Shown in pieces: positions 12,154 through 25,900 of a stretch of 64,000 nt of DNA. A program made the position numbers and the translations under genes. The notes beneath the pieces were generated by a model, which worked only from the letters and a program-made list of their open reading frames with translations, was not told the origin of the DNA and searched no databases. Source of the stretch: Leptasterias polaris (Eukaryota; Echinodermata; Asteroidea; Forcipulatida; Asteriidae); NCBI GenBank assembly GCA_037783415.1, contig JAZGTN010000015.1, forward strand, positions 6,521,001 through 6,585,000, written 5' to 3'. How positions within the stretch are numbered: position 1 is the first letter of the stretch; every line of letters starts with the position of its first letter.

Positions 12154-13064
12154 CAGTGTTGTAGTCGAGTCACCTGTGTCGAGTCCGAGTCCGAGTCTCA
12201 AGTCACTTGGGTCGAGTCCGAGTCACTTGGTCCGAGTCCGAGTCCCGAGTCACTTGGTCCGAGTCCGAGTCCGAGTCACGAGTCACTTGGTCCGAGTCCG
12301 AGTCACGAGTCACTTGTTTTTTTTTATTGCAAACCAAATGTCGTAAAATAAGAATTGGAAATGACAAAATAAAACACATTTATTTTAAACAAAGTTCTGT
12401 TAAAGTTTTTTGTTAAAGTTGGTATAACCAAAATAAAACAATACGGGGCGGAACGGCAGATGCCATGATTAAAAAAATGTTGTACTACTTTTTACTAGTG
12501 ACGTGACCAAACTTGACGTCGTGTTTGTGTGTCGACCATGTGTAGAAACTGGTGCAAACAACACACAGCCATCACAGTGCAATATGCAGGCTGTGTTTTA
12601 CAGGTACCAGACATGCCATTTCCCTGGCATCAAGCACATGGTGTTAACGTTGACAGAATACCAGCATAATGCTGCTGGTGCCGTGCATCCCAGTGTTAAT
12701 ATGCGTACTGAACATACGAATCGAACATACACGCGCTGTACTTAGATGGACATCTACACAATAATCACGAACACCATACGACAGTACTTATTTATTGTGC
12801 TAGACGTTAACTCTATGACATGTGCACTCCGGGAATGACGATCGGATCGTCGGAATTGTTTTTAATATTTTAAAAAGGTATTGTTTGTAAAAAAATACGT
12901 GACTCGAGTCACGAGTCCTCGGGGACAAGTCCGAGTCACGATAGTCGAGTCCGAGTCCGAGTCCGAGTCTTTTGCAGACGTGACTCGAGTCAAGTCCGAG
13001 TCACCGAAATTGTGACTCGAGACGGACTCGAGTCCGAGTCCTGGACTCGAGTCATACAACACTG
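12154..13064. mobile_element. hAT-like non-autonomous transposon with GAGTCC-repeat arms
   Basis: The 911-bp element is bounded by a perfect 8-bp direct repeat CACCAGTG (12146-12153 and 13065-13072). It starts CAGTGTTGTAGTCGAGTC and ends with the near-inverse GACTCGAGTCATACAACACTG. A CAGTG start, CACTG end and 8-bp duplication are the hAT superfamily signature. Both subterminal regions (12170-12320 and 12895-13050) are arrays of GAGTCCGAGTC motifs in opposed orientation. The middle has no recognisable transposase, so it is probably a deletion derivative mobilised in trans. Confidence 0.85.
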
Positions 13065-13327
13065 CACCAGTGTGTCCGACCTTGTCCTATCAGGGTGTTT
13101 GAGCATGAAACCAGACGCTCTGGTTGTTCTCATCCGTACACTCTAGCTTTGCCGAGATTTCAAAGAAACATTCCAACATCTTTTTTCCACGTACTGCATC
13201 TCCATGCTACAATTTAGACTGTTTTAAGAGGAATATCAATTCCTACATTGTGTACCTTCAGCTGCCCTGAGTTTTTTGACAAAAAAACTACATACAAAAA
13301 ACTACATACAAAAACTTATGACCTGCC

Positions 13328-13662
13328 TTTAAAAGCACATGTATTTATGGGTAATTGTCAAAGACCAGTATCCACTTGATGTGATTCAACATAAAGGAAA
13401 TAATAAACCTGTGAAAGTTTAAGCTCAATCGGTCATTGGAATCACCAAAACAAATTAGGAAAAAAACAAGTTTTTGATTCGGTGAGGATCAAAACTACAT
13501 GTAATTGTTTTACTCATTTCTCAAAAACTGTAGCATTTCAAGCAAAAATATTTGAAAGGGAGTTTCCCACCATGACCATCTTTATACCATGTACGTTGCG
13601 CATGAATCTGTGAACATTTTTATCTTTACTCTGACCAGTGTTACAAACAACACCCTTTAACC
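13328..13662 (+). repeat. TTAA-type MITE, family A copy
   Basis: It shares the order GTCAAAGACCAGTATCCAC, TGTGAAAGTTTAAGCTCAAT, ACTCATTTCTCAAAAACTG, CATGACCATCTTTATACC and CCCTTTAA with the full copy at 17155-17507. The left end is diverged. It lies just upstream of TMEM129 exon 1. Confidence 0.7.
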
Positions 13663-13718
13663 TTTTGTCTAACGTCTTTGTTCTTTTACAGAGCTCTGTG
13701 TAAAGGTCTCTTCTCAAC

Positions 13719-13929
13719 ATGGTCCAGATGTCATCAGAGTTTATCTATACCCTAATCTATTTCCTGATGTGTGTCTGTATTGTTATTCCACCAACCGAAG
13801 TCCGCACATCAGGACTGACGATTTATAATCTTCTCTCCTCGTGGCTTGGGAGCGAGGAAATTAATTTCATCCAATACCACATCAAGAAAACAACAGTGAC
13901 AGCCATAGTGCACTCTGTTCTACCTCTTG
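13719..13929 (+). CDS. TMEM129: TMEM129 exon 1
   Basis: Encodes residues 1-70 plus one base: start codon, first membrane segment and GLTIYNLLSSWLGSEE. The donor is CTTG|GTAAG, phase 1. Confidence 0.93.
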
Positions 13930-16900
13930 GTAAGATTTGATATGTGTAGATTCACAATTTAATCCGTTTCCATTTTTTTTCTTCTTTTCATTCAGAAAAA
14001 TTATCAAACTTGTCGATAAGTTGTGGCCGAGCGGTTTAGTACATCTGACTCAAATTCTGGTCGCTGAGTCATCAGGGTGTAGGTTTGGGTCCCAGTCTTG
14101 ACACTTGTGTCCTTTAAAAGCAAGACACTTATCTATAATTTCTTCTCTTTACTCTGGTGTTAATGGGTACCTGTGAGGGCACAGATGGTTCTTGTGATTG
14201 ATTTAAATAGCTACATTCTTTGCAGTACATGCTGTATAGCTGAGATGGTTTAAGGAATGAAAGAAATGGCTATGTGACCAGGGGTCGATTTCACAAAGCA
14301 CTAAGATTCATCTTAAGACGAGTTATCAGTATTACCATAGTGATTTGTATTGTGACATCACTCTTTGCTAAGCAACTACGATGGATTTGCACTTAAGATC
14401 AATCTTAACTCTTTGTGAAATCGAGCCCCGGGGTATTAATGGTGGAGTGTCACTGTGTGATGGATTTAAGCGCTACATTGTATGAAAAACCACTATTTAT
14501 CATTATTATAATAATATTATTGTATGGTTTGCGGTAACACCATGACTACATGTATCTACTTGCTAGGTAGATTTTGTTCTTTGAGAACTTGTCTTGCTAT
14601 TTATTCTACTGACGCAGAGTAGATTATTCGGAATTCGGGAGACTTCTCAGTTTTGAAAAGAACCGTACTGCTTATTAACTACATGTACTACCTGGGCGGG
14701 AGGTAGGCAATCGGCCGGGACTACTACTTTCGCTTAGTGGATCGAGGGGACTTCTCGTTATTAACTACACTCCCGCGGAGTGAGTTCTTAATAGGTCTTA
14801 TTGTTTTGACATAATTATTAATATAATAACTTTACCTGCAATGTCTATAAAAGCCTAGACACAATGGACATGCAGGTCAGCTCATTGTACTCTGTGAAAT
14901 TTAACCTATTTCATTCCAGGGGCCTAATATCATGCCTGTAAATTACAACTAAGTCCTGGAATTCAATCTCTGAGAGGGCAAGGCCATTTTCATTTTGTAA
15001 AGGGCACTGCCATTGGAATTTGTTAATCTATGGAAAATGTTTAATGGGCACCAAGGCCGAGACAAGGGCAACAGCCATAGCCTGTGTTTATTTCCAGGCC
15101 CTGTAATACGCAGAGTGCTTTATCACATTCGACAGGCATCTCAAAGTGCTCATTATTTTTATGACATCTACTGTATGCGGAGCCAAGGTTTTAGCCAGGA
15201 TTTGGTAAAAGGGTGTCCAAATCTGCTGGAAATTTAAAAACTGGGTGTCCAAATTGTTCACTTACAATACATTTACATGTAAATGACAGATGAAACAGGG
15301 TGTCCAAATTTAAAACAGGGTGTCCAAAAGACACCCAGACACCCCTCTGGCTAACACTATGTGCGGAGCTATGTTTGAATGATGAGACCCGTTTGTATGC
15401 AGCCAACATGCCAGAATCACTGGGGCAAAACCCCTTCTTTTAACCATCAGGGGAAATATTCTGGGTTCTCGATTGCGCTTTCCACATTGCATGGGAACTA
15501 CGGTTTACACTGTCCAGTCCAAAGGACAAACAAAACAAAGATATTGACACAATTGGGTAGCTAGATGACATGTTGCTCAGTTGGTAGAACACCGCCACAA
15601 TAATCTGGAGGTCGCAGGTTCAAATCATATTTAAGTTATGAACAATTTGCTCACCTTAAATTAACTTTCTAATTAGTGAGCTTTCAAATTGAAACTGATC
15701 ATTTAATTACCATTTCTGTGCTTTGGTTTTAAGCTTACTACATTGGCCTCAGTTTTGCCGCACCAAATCAGCAGTTGTTCCAATTTGACGAGCTAAACAT
15801 CTGGAGTCAGCTCTACCTTGGGCTCTCCACAACAATCTGCCTCTCAACCTTAACACTCTGCTACTGGTGGTCCAAGAACAACTGGGGTAACCACCCCATC
15901 GCCAAGGCACTGCATCACCAAGGAAACAACAGAGCCTGGACGGATGTTGCCGCGAGGATCAACGTGGAGTTCCGACGCGTCGATAAGTTCGCCACGGGAC
16001 CCCCGGATGTGAGAGTGATTGTGACCGACTCGTGGGTGATGAAGACGTGGGCGTATGGTGTGAACGTCGCTCATCAGGCTGATTGTCATCTGAATTTATT
16101 GCGGACAGAGGAGCATGCATTATCACCTGATAGCAGATCCGGGGTGCAGTACCTTGCAATTCAAGTCATTAGTGCAAATAATCACATCAAGCCGTTTGAA
16201 ATACGGTGAGTATTTTTATAGACCTCGGGTGATGGTAAAGGGTGTGAGGGTTCTGAAATAAAAAGGAAAATAATTTTATTAAAAAATAACTAGTTCTGGT
16301 GAATCGCTTTGTTTTATGCTTTCTCTCAACAACAGTCATCCACAATGTGGCTGGCTGGGCGGGAAAGCATTTACATCCAGACTGGCTGTACTGCTGGGGG
16401 TCTAAGTTTGCCTATTGAAATATGGGGGTGAAGGTAGAAGTTGCTGCTGTTGAAATTTTAGGGGGCGGAACAAAACACTACTTAATTTAGCTAGCCTTAA
16501 TTAACTCTACCTTACCAGTGGTAACTTTTATCAACTGCACTTATACCTCCTCTTCTTTACCATTGGCAACCTTTTTTTCCCCGAAGCTTTCAAGCACTCA
16601 AGCCGGACCACAAAGATCATTTGTAGTTGTAGTTTTGTCCACGTTCACACTCCATCAAGGCTCAAATTTGAAGGGAAAAAACTACAAGACTGTAGGTCTG
16701 GTAGCTCAGTATTTACTGGACCAGGGTTTTTTTTTTCGACAAGACCAGAATTGAAATGAGAAAAAAATACCTACACAGTTGAAATTTTAACTGTTTTAAT
16801 TTGAACCAGCACTAAGAAAAGATTTATCTCATTGTTTTATGGGTAAGTATTTTTCAATACTCAACAGACCTGAAGATACTTATCAGACTGAAAGTCAACA

Positions 16901-19900
16901 TTTGAACAAAATCACAAGACTGCCAGACTTTGCCAGGCAGAGTTTACTGGCCCGATGGTAAAATCACTGGCCTCAGGCCTGCGGTCCAGTGTGAATTTCG
17001 AGCCCTGTCCATACATTTGGCCTTGTGATGTTAGGCGATATCTTCTTCCTTTTCTTGTATTTTTTTTGAAATCACCCAAGTTCACAATGGTTGGAAAGAG
17101 AAAGAACAGATCTTAAAAAATCGGTTACAAAATTTTTCTTGCAAAAATTGGCTCTTTAAAGGTTGTGTACAACATTGGTAATTGTCAAAGACCTGTATCC
17201 AAACTTGATGTGACCCAACATATACATGAAATAACAAACCTGTGAAAGTCTAAGCTCAATCGGTCTTCGGAGTCATGAGAAAACAGTGAAAAACACCCTT
17301 ATGTGTTTTAACTTCTTTTCAAAAATCGGAATTTATCCTGCAGGATAAATACTGTTATTTTACTCATTTCCTAAAAACTATGGCATTTCAAGCAAAACTA
17401 TTTCAAGGGAAGTTTTCCACCATGACCATCTTTATACCATGTAAGTTATGTGCAAATCTGTGAACATTTATATTTTCATTCTTACCAATGTTGTACACAC
17501 CCTTTAAGAGTTGTGTGCCCAAGAATAGGATTCAAACTGCCTGTAGCAGCTATTGGGAAATCTTGGTAAGACATCTGGAAAGACAATTGTTGTGGGTTCG
17601 AATCCCACCCGAGTCAAGTAATATGCCTGGAGTTGTAAACAGGACTCTGGAAAAGTACCAGTAGTACACAGTGCTTTTCACACTTTGGTGTATGACTAAA
17701 ATACACACTAATCATGAAATCAAATATGCACTTACTAAATGCAAGTTTGTTCAATAAGGTTTATGATGCAATCGCAAAAAAATACCTACAATTCTGGCTG
17801 AAACCCCAACCCTAAAAGGGGACAAATTTTTTACTTAGACATAAATGTGCATGTACAGAACATGCCATCGGTCTGTATGCAGTGATTAATACGTGGATGT
17901 GATTCAAGTATGCAATCAACTCTTTGGACAAATCTCTCGATAGTTGGCTGTTATTATTTTGTGGAAAGTGCCGTCAAGGTGTTTGTTGCTGGTTGCAAAA
18001 TTGTCAGTAATTGCCAGGAATGAGCATTGTCCTTGCTTTAAGTATGTACATTGCTTTGGTGCCAACCTGGGTCTGCGACTCGCGCCACAAAATCACTCCA
18101 CTAGGTGATCAATAATGAATAATGACAATTTTGAGTTGACCTGGGCACTGTTAGCGTCACGGTTTGTTTACCACTTCGCAGAAGAATGGGAAACCATTGA
18201 GTTTCCGCACAACTGTCAGATATGCAGTAACCAGTTACAGCACTAAGGCAATGCAGTAAACAAACCGTGATGTCAACAGTACAGGGGACTAGTGAAAGGT
18301 ACATGTACTAACTCATAACAAACTCATCAAAGAAGTCAGTATTACACTGTATGATTTATTAAAGTTCAAATTAAGCCCCCTACATGTATAATGTAATTTT
18401 TTTTTTAATATCACTTCATCTTTAAAGGTATTATACAGGATTGGCAGAGCTGACAAAATAATCACAGAGAGTGTTCATGTTTTGTGTAATCAACCACATA
18501 CATGAAATAACAAACCTGTGAAAATTTGAGCGCAATTGGTCATCGAGGTCACGAGAAAATAGTGAAAAGAGACCTTATGTGTTTTCTGTTTTTCAAACAT
18601 CGAGTTTATTATCGCGCGCGATAAAAACTATTGTTTTACTCATTTCTCAGAAACGATAGCATTTTAGGCAGAAATATTTTAAGGAACCCTTTCTACCATT
18701 ACTTACTTTAAATCATGTAAGTTATGTGTGAATCTGTGAACATTTGTGTTTTTCGATCTTACCAATAGTGTACAGGGCCTTTAAATCACATGTGTCACAA
18801 CATTGGTAATGTCAAAGACCAGTATCCACACTTGATGTGATCCAATATATACATGAAATAACAAATAAAAACTGTGAAATTTTAAGCTCAATCGGTCATT
18901 GGAGTCACAAGAAAAAAGTTGGACAAAAAACCTTAAATGTTTTCACTGTTTTCAAATTGAGTTTTGGACTTGCAAGTACAAAACCAATTGTTTTTACTAA
19001 TTTCTCAGTTTCTAAAGGAGTTTTCCCCACCATCCTGGCCATGATCATATATCATTTACATTGTGTGCAAATCTGTTAACTCTTTCAGTGCCTGCGACAT
19101 TTCAAACATTTAACCCTAAAGTGTCCAACTTAGAGCGTTTTTTGGGGTTTTTTTCAAAATTCTGTGAAAAAAGAAGTAAATAAGTTTTAATCACCAAACT
19201 TGTTGTATCTTGCTCTCTGGTATATCCTTGGTACATTCAAAAGTCAATAGTAGTCACGCACATAGTGATACACCCTGAAACACTGTCCTGCACACGGGAA
19301 TTCCGCACTTTTTGGCACTTTTTCGCTCGTTTACTGGGCGCCGCCATTTTTTTCCCACAAGCCGAAACTACGCCCTCCCGCAAGAATTTGAAGGAACAAA
19401 AATACAGGTCGTACATGAATAAAAATTGTACCATTAGAAAGAGCGAGAGCGCCCCCTTGTGATAACATGTTTACTCTACCTCGTACTCGTACATGTACGA
19501 GGTTTGGCGATTTTAAGTATGAACATGACCTCGTACATTTACGAGGTTGGCGATTTCGGATTAACAAGTTTGGCACCGAAAGAGTTAACATTTAATATTT
19601 TTACTCTCACCAATGATATATATGCAAACCCTTTATTAACTTTGTTTCGAAGTCCTTGACTACAGATTTATGTTTTCTGTATCAGCAGATTTATGTTTTC
19701 TGCTTTGGCAGATTTATGTTTTCTATATTTATGTTTTTTGCATTTTTAATAATAATGTGCATGTATATGACGCATTACATGTATTTAAAACAATTACCAA
19801 TAAAAACTATTAAACTTAATAATAAAATTCTTTATAATAAAAACATTACCTAAAAGTGAGCAAATAGCAGCCAAGTAATAAAACACTGAAGCAAACTAAC

Positions 19901-22900
19901 TAAAAGTAGGTTTTAAAAAAACGAAGAAAACAAATTGTCTAAAAGCCAAAACAAAGTGTCGGGAAAAGAAAGTTATTGAATACAAGTAGTAGGGCAATTG
20001 CAAAACAGAATAACTTAACGATGCTTAACACTTTGACTGCTGCAAATGTTTACACGGTCCCTCCCCATGGTGCTGCAGATGTTTTACAAAACTACAAACA
20101 AACTTCATCTTTTAGTTTTACATTGTCCCTCGATTCTGCAGGTTTTATTTGGAGAACTACATCAAAGATTTATAAATAAAAACATTCAAATAAATGACAC
20201 TGTTGCTTTTATTTTCTATTACACCCCATATATTTTTTGGAGTGGTATACATCGTAGCAAGGGGTCTGGTGAAGTGGAATTTTACACTGTTACTAAAAAA
20301 TGTTAGCAGAAATTTACCGTCTGCAAATCACCGTCATCATCGGACGATTCCTGTCGATCAAATTCACTTTCAACATCACTGGCATTACTTTCAGACTCTA
20401 TATTATCAGAATGATCATTTCCATCAAACTCACTTACTTCAGAGTCACCATCTGCGAATAATTCAACAACAGCTCTGCTACACTCACTAACCACTTCACG
20501 CGTTTCCTGGGCGCCGCAATTTTTTAACTCCGAAAGTATAAACTTCCGGGTTACGTTACCACCGCTGGTGCCCGGGCCCGATGAGTAAAACCATCGAAAA
20601 CAACTCCATTGTTTCCCCTAACGTATGTCAATACGTTTTATACATGGAAAGCATTTCAATCCTTGATCTACAGAGGGCAGTACAACATTATACAACCAGC
20701 CCGAGTATTCTCGGGCTCAGCACCAGCTGGGGGGTAAGTCTATCCCGAGAATACTCGGGCTCAGCAGTCAAAGTGTTAACATGAAGTACCAAAAACCCTG
20801 CAAACCACAACTAAAGCACCAAATAATGTTCACCACACTTTTAAATAAAACTCTAGTGGGAGGATAATTACTAACCTTCGTAAACAGTTTTTCATGCATC
20901 ATGGTTAAATGTATGTTTTCCTTCTCATTTTCACAATTCTACTTTAGGGCCTACTTGTTGGGGGTCACTTCTGGCAAATTAAAAAGTGTTGTTTCAGCAA
21001 AGTGAATTTTTCTTGAACAAGCCCCTTTTTTTAGCGCTAATGTTATGCCATTTACTGTTTTGTTGTTGATAATCTGACGTGAATTTAATAACAAACATTT
21101 TCTGTGTGTACATGTAAGTAGGAAGGAAAAGGTTTTAAAACATTGCAATAGACTGTGCAAGTCTCGCGCGCATTCGAACTTCCGGGACCATAGTGGTCCC
21201 AACCATATGGAGTTTTACGTGGGCGAGATTTTGTTTCGTCAATTATTTTAGTTTAACGTAGTTTATGACCTAGAAAATTATACATGTTGTTGGGAATGTA
21301 ATACTAAGTGATAACAAAATATGAAAGTAAAACCAATTCAACAATATAACAACAAAATAATACCTTGTCCAACGCACAATTTGGATTTAGGGCTAAGCAT
21401 TCAACAACTCATGCAATATTACATCTTTGTAATACCATAACAGAAGGTTTTGAAAATTCCCAGCACACACTTGGTATTTTCCTTGATTTTTCAAAGGCAT
21501 TCGATACTTTGGACCATGACATACTTCTCAATAAATTAAATCATTATGGCATCAGGGGTACTCCATTAGCCTGGTTTCGAAGTTATCTTAACCAAAGAAA
21601 ACAACATGTACTGATAAATGGATGTGTTTCCACTTCCAGAACCCCGACTTGTGGAGTCCCCCAAGGTTCAATCCTTGGTCCCCTTCTCTTTCTCCTTTAT
21701 ATAAATGACATTACTAAATCATCGGATATCTTATCATTCATTCTCTTCGCTGATGATTCCAATATATTTTATAGCCATAAAAATAGTCTCATTCTTGTAG
21801 ATACTGTCAATTCAGAGTTAAACAAAATAAATGACTGGATAAGGGCAAACAAACTCTCCTTAAATCTAAGAAAAACTTCGTGCATGTTATTTAGCAATTC
21901 CCTAAAAAAACTGCCGAAAGAAATCTGCATTGATAACTTCAAGATTAACGAAACAAATTCTACCAAGTTTCTAGGTATTTTTATAGATAATAAACTCTCA
22001 TGGAAAACACACATAGATTACATATGTAAAGTAATTTCCAAAAATATTGGTGTGATTAATCGCCTGAAGCATTTACTTCCGAAGGATATTTGTATCATGT
22101 TGTACAACAGTTTGATTTTATCCTACATTAACTATGGTATATTAGCGTGGGGTAATGCTTGTAATCAATATGTTTCTCGAATACTACTTCTTCAAAAAAG
22201 AGTTATTCGCATTATTTCTCATTCAGACTATCGAGCTCACACTGACCCTCTCTTTAAACATTACGAAATACTAAAAGTGAATGATATTTATCTCTACCAA
22301 CTAGGCATATTTATGTTTCAATTATCAAAAAATAATGTTCCAAAGTGTTTACAATCGCCCTTCATAAAAAATGAACACCTCCATAGCCACTATACCAGGC
22401 AGGTCCATCACTTCCATCTCCAAGCAATTCGTACAAATATTGGGAAGAAATGTATCACATTCGAAGGCCCAAAGCTATGGAATTCGCTTGTTCCTAATTT
22501 GAAAAGTCAAGAAAGGTTACCAGCATTTAAAACAGAGTTTAAAACTTTCCTCCTTGATAAATACGCCGATTAAAATTAAATTAATAAGTAAAATTTTTGT
22601 ATGAATGGCCGTTCTTACCTGCCACTGTAGCTTTGCATTGTTAACTAATCTTCTTGCCATATTTGCCTAATTTTCTTATCTTAACTCGCTTCGTTGCTTT
22701 GTTTGTTGAACTTACTTACTGCTCAACATATTAGTTGCTTTACTTTATCTTAATACTGACCATTCCTGCTCTTCTGGTTTGTTTATATTGTTTATATTGT
22801 TTATATTGATTTGCTGACTTTATTTTATTTACTTATAATAAAAGTCTGGCTCATATTACTCTTACTTGCATTATTAATTAATTTTGTTAACTTTATAATC

Positions 22901-25900
22901 TGACTTAATATTTTATACTGAGGAAGCTCACACTCGATAAGCTTTGCTTCTTGTGAGCTCCCCCCCATACTACCTTATTATATTTCAGTGTATTAGTAAA
23001 TTGTAATTCATTTTGAGTATGGAAATAAAGTGAACTGAACTGAACTGGACCTCAGCTTCCGGTTATTGCAAAAAATTAAGAATTTTGTGCTCACCTCCGA
23101 TCATAAAACTTATGTAAAAGCTTGTTTTGGATGCGCGATTATAATCGCCAGATGCTGTAATTGCAAAGCGAACCCTTTTCATTGCAGTCTATGGTGTTGA
23201 GGCGTCGGCATTCCTCTTTAAACTGCGATACGGGTCAATTTAAAACCCGTTTGACCTTCACGAATCTGCGTAAGGGGTTTCTAAAAAGTTAACATCAAAA
23301 AAGCATCCTTGTCCCAGAGTTTTAATTTGTTTTTAATAATAATTAACACACTTTGGCGTATTTTTTTTAAAAGCTAAAACTAATTTCATAAAATTGTAAT
23401 GATTTATTTTTGTTGTTCAGATTTTGTCATGAGATATAATTTAAAACAAAGATTTGATTTCAGAAATAAAAATTTTCTTCGTTTGACGTGTTTTCTCCTT
23501 CGGATACGCGCGAGACTTGCACAGTCTATTATCATATTAAAGGTTATAACATACATTGTATCCCTGTACTTGTCCTGAAAACGTGCTCACGTGAACTATT
23601 TCCTGTCAGTGAGAAGTTGGAAAATGGCGTCTTACTCTTTCGGGCCCATTGTCTCTGTTTTCAAAGGTGCTGGTGAAATATCTGACTCCTCTAACTCAGT
23701 TGGGATTCGAACCCACAACCTTTGCCATGCTAGAGCAGATGTCTTACCACTAGACCACCGAACTAGCCTGGTGGTTAGCGACAGTTTGAATGCTATATTT
23801 TTAGAAGTGGGTACAGCAATGTTTTTACTAGATGTTAATTTTGCATCAGAGTTAAAGAATACTGTTTGGTTTTTGCCATTATGTTGAATGTGTATGAAGT
23901 AAATGATACTCAGTACTTTCCCCAAGTCCTGTGAACAAAACAAACAAACAAACCACAGGCATACATGTATCACTTGGTTTGGATTCAAACCCAATTGCAG
24001 GAATAAAATACTGAGCGCTTTGATACGCCCTAGGGATGTGATAAAGCGCTATATAAGAACCGAGTATTAAGTGTACCTTTGCCTAGCTAGAGTGAGCTAG
24101 CACAAAGGCTAGCGGCAGATCGCTTCATGTCCCCGATGTAATTGATGTAAGATTAACATACATGTAGAAACCCTTGCTGTAGGCACCCACTGCTAAGAAT
24201 AACTGATTCAAACTGCCGCTATAGCTGTGCTGGTTGGGTCAGCCTCATTAAACTTGTTAAAGGATGTGTGCTGTGCTACCTTGTCCATATGCCAATGCCA
24301 TTTTTAAGTTTGTTGTTAATAGATAATAAGACAGCTGAAAATACATACAATGTATACCTGTTAGTATCCTGTACCTCTTCATATATTTTATTCCAATTAA
24401 AGATTAATATAACGATCTCTTAGAAGTCCTGCAGTAACAAGCCATGCTCATGATGTAGTACATGTACATGTACATGTACATGTGATGTAACTGGTGGATT
24501 GAGAAATGTATAAGAATCGCTTGTACTACCACAACAGTACATGCTTTTACTGAGCAATGAACCTCAGACGCTTTGGTTAAATGTTTCTTGTTCCACCAGT
24601 TACATGTACATGTATGTCACATCATGTGCAAGGCCTACTTTCTGAGGGTCCCAGGAAGGGATCATCATTTTAAATGAAATAAATTTGAAAAAAATCTATA
24701 AATTTGACAGTAACAGGTATATTTTCAGCTGAATTCATTACATGCAGTATCATATCAAATTTTGACATGGCCTATGGACTCACATTATGTTAAGATGGGT
24801 TAAATAAAAAAATAGGTAACAGTTTTGCACACAGGACAAGTCTACTAAAATTTGTAATAATTTCATGATTTGTTTTGCTGGAACTTTAAAAGAACGAAGG
24901 GAATTTTGAGCACCAGGCCTCGAATTAACCCACAGCACCCACAGCATTTGCCGTGGTGCCCTGTGCTTTCGCTGTGGTGCCCTTTGCAAAGTTCCAACAC
25001 AAATTTACTTTTTCCTCATAGAAGTGCCCCTTACCAGAGGAAGATTGCTGTGCCACTTTAAGAGCCAAGTTCAAGGCCAGGAGCATGGTTTGTGTACACC
25101 ATCAAAGATCGTTGATCTTTTAAAGGATCAGCTAAAAAAGCATCTTTTCTTTTAAACTCTTACAGACTGTTTTCATCAGACTACAAGGATCTGCGAGATA
25201 AACTCACAGTCCCCGTTGTCAACGCTCGCAACGTCGTCATTCAACAGACTCTGACTGACCGCTTCCTTGAAGCATTCAGCCACCAGGTGCAGGCTAACCC
25301 ACCATTTATCCCCCAGCTTGGATCACCGGTGAGTTAAGAATCAACGGAAAACTATCAGTTTAATGTGCCTGGGTAGTTTCTCTGTTGTATTTACGTAGGC
25401 CTTAGGCCCCCCTTTCATTATTTATTTCTGGTAATAAAACATGGGATGCCTGAAAATGAACTTAATCACTGTAGCTGGAATGTTTTACTTTATTAATTTT
25501 TTTCCTACCAAGTATACAGTGCTTAACACACTTTGGGGTATGGTTGAAACACAAACAAAATAACCAACTAGGTCATTGCGTGGTGGGTGCAGTGGAAAAT
25601 TTTTAAAAACATTTATGTTTTTCTCATGATATACTTTGATAATGGTCTGTCCTTGGCCAGTGTTGGCAAACTCACAGTGTGCCCGCAAGAAGGACGTTGA
25701 AAATTGCAGCAAAAAAATTCAGTTTTTTTTAGAAGCAATTAATGTGCAAAATTGTGTTTCATATATACATGTACATGTAGTCATTATCAGGCATTTTAAG
25801 TTTTTCAGGATTTTCCCTAATGTCAGGGTCTTCTCAAAATCTGCTTGAATAAAGCAGCCTCACCGAAGGGAGAAGGAAATAGTCCGCACTGTGCCCAAAC

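Larger units (their letters stand above)
16206..25165 (+). other. TMEM129 intron 2 (9 kb), repeat-laden
   Basis: GT..AG intron that holds most of the mobile DNA in this gene: family A MITEs, a nested piggyBac-like insertion, a second piggyBac-like element with an acidic reading frame, a LINE reverse transcriptase fragment, SINE pieces near 17545-17620 and 23695-24070, and a TACATG-rich inverted pair at 24455-24620. No other exon is recognised. Confidence 0.7.

Noticed and set aside
24900..25080. Cys/Pro-containing frame around the TGCTGTGGTGCCC motifs
   Set aside because: The motif is internally repeated and looks like a dispersed repeat upstream of TMEM129 exon 3. No splice signals support an exon.
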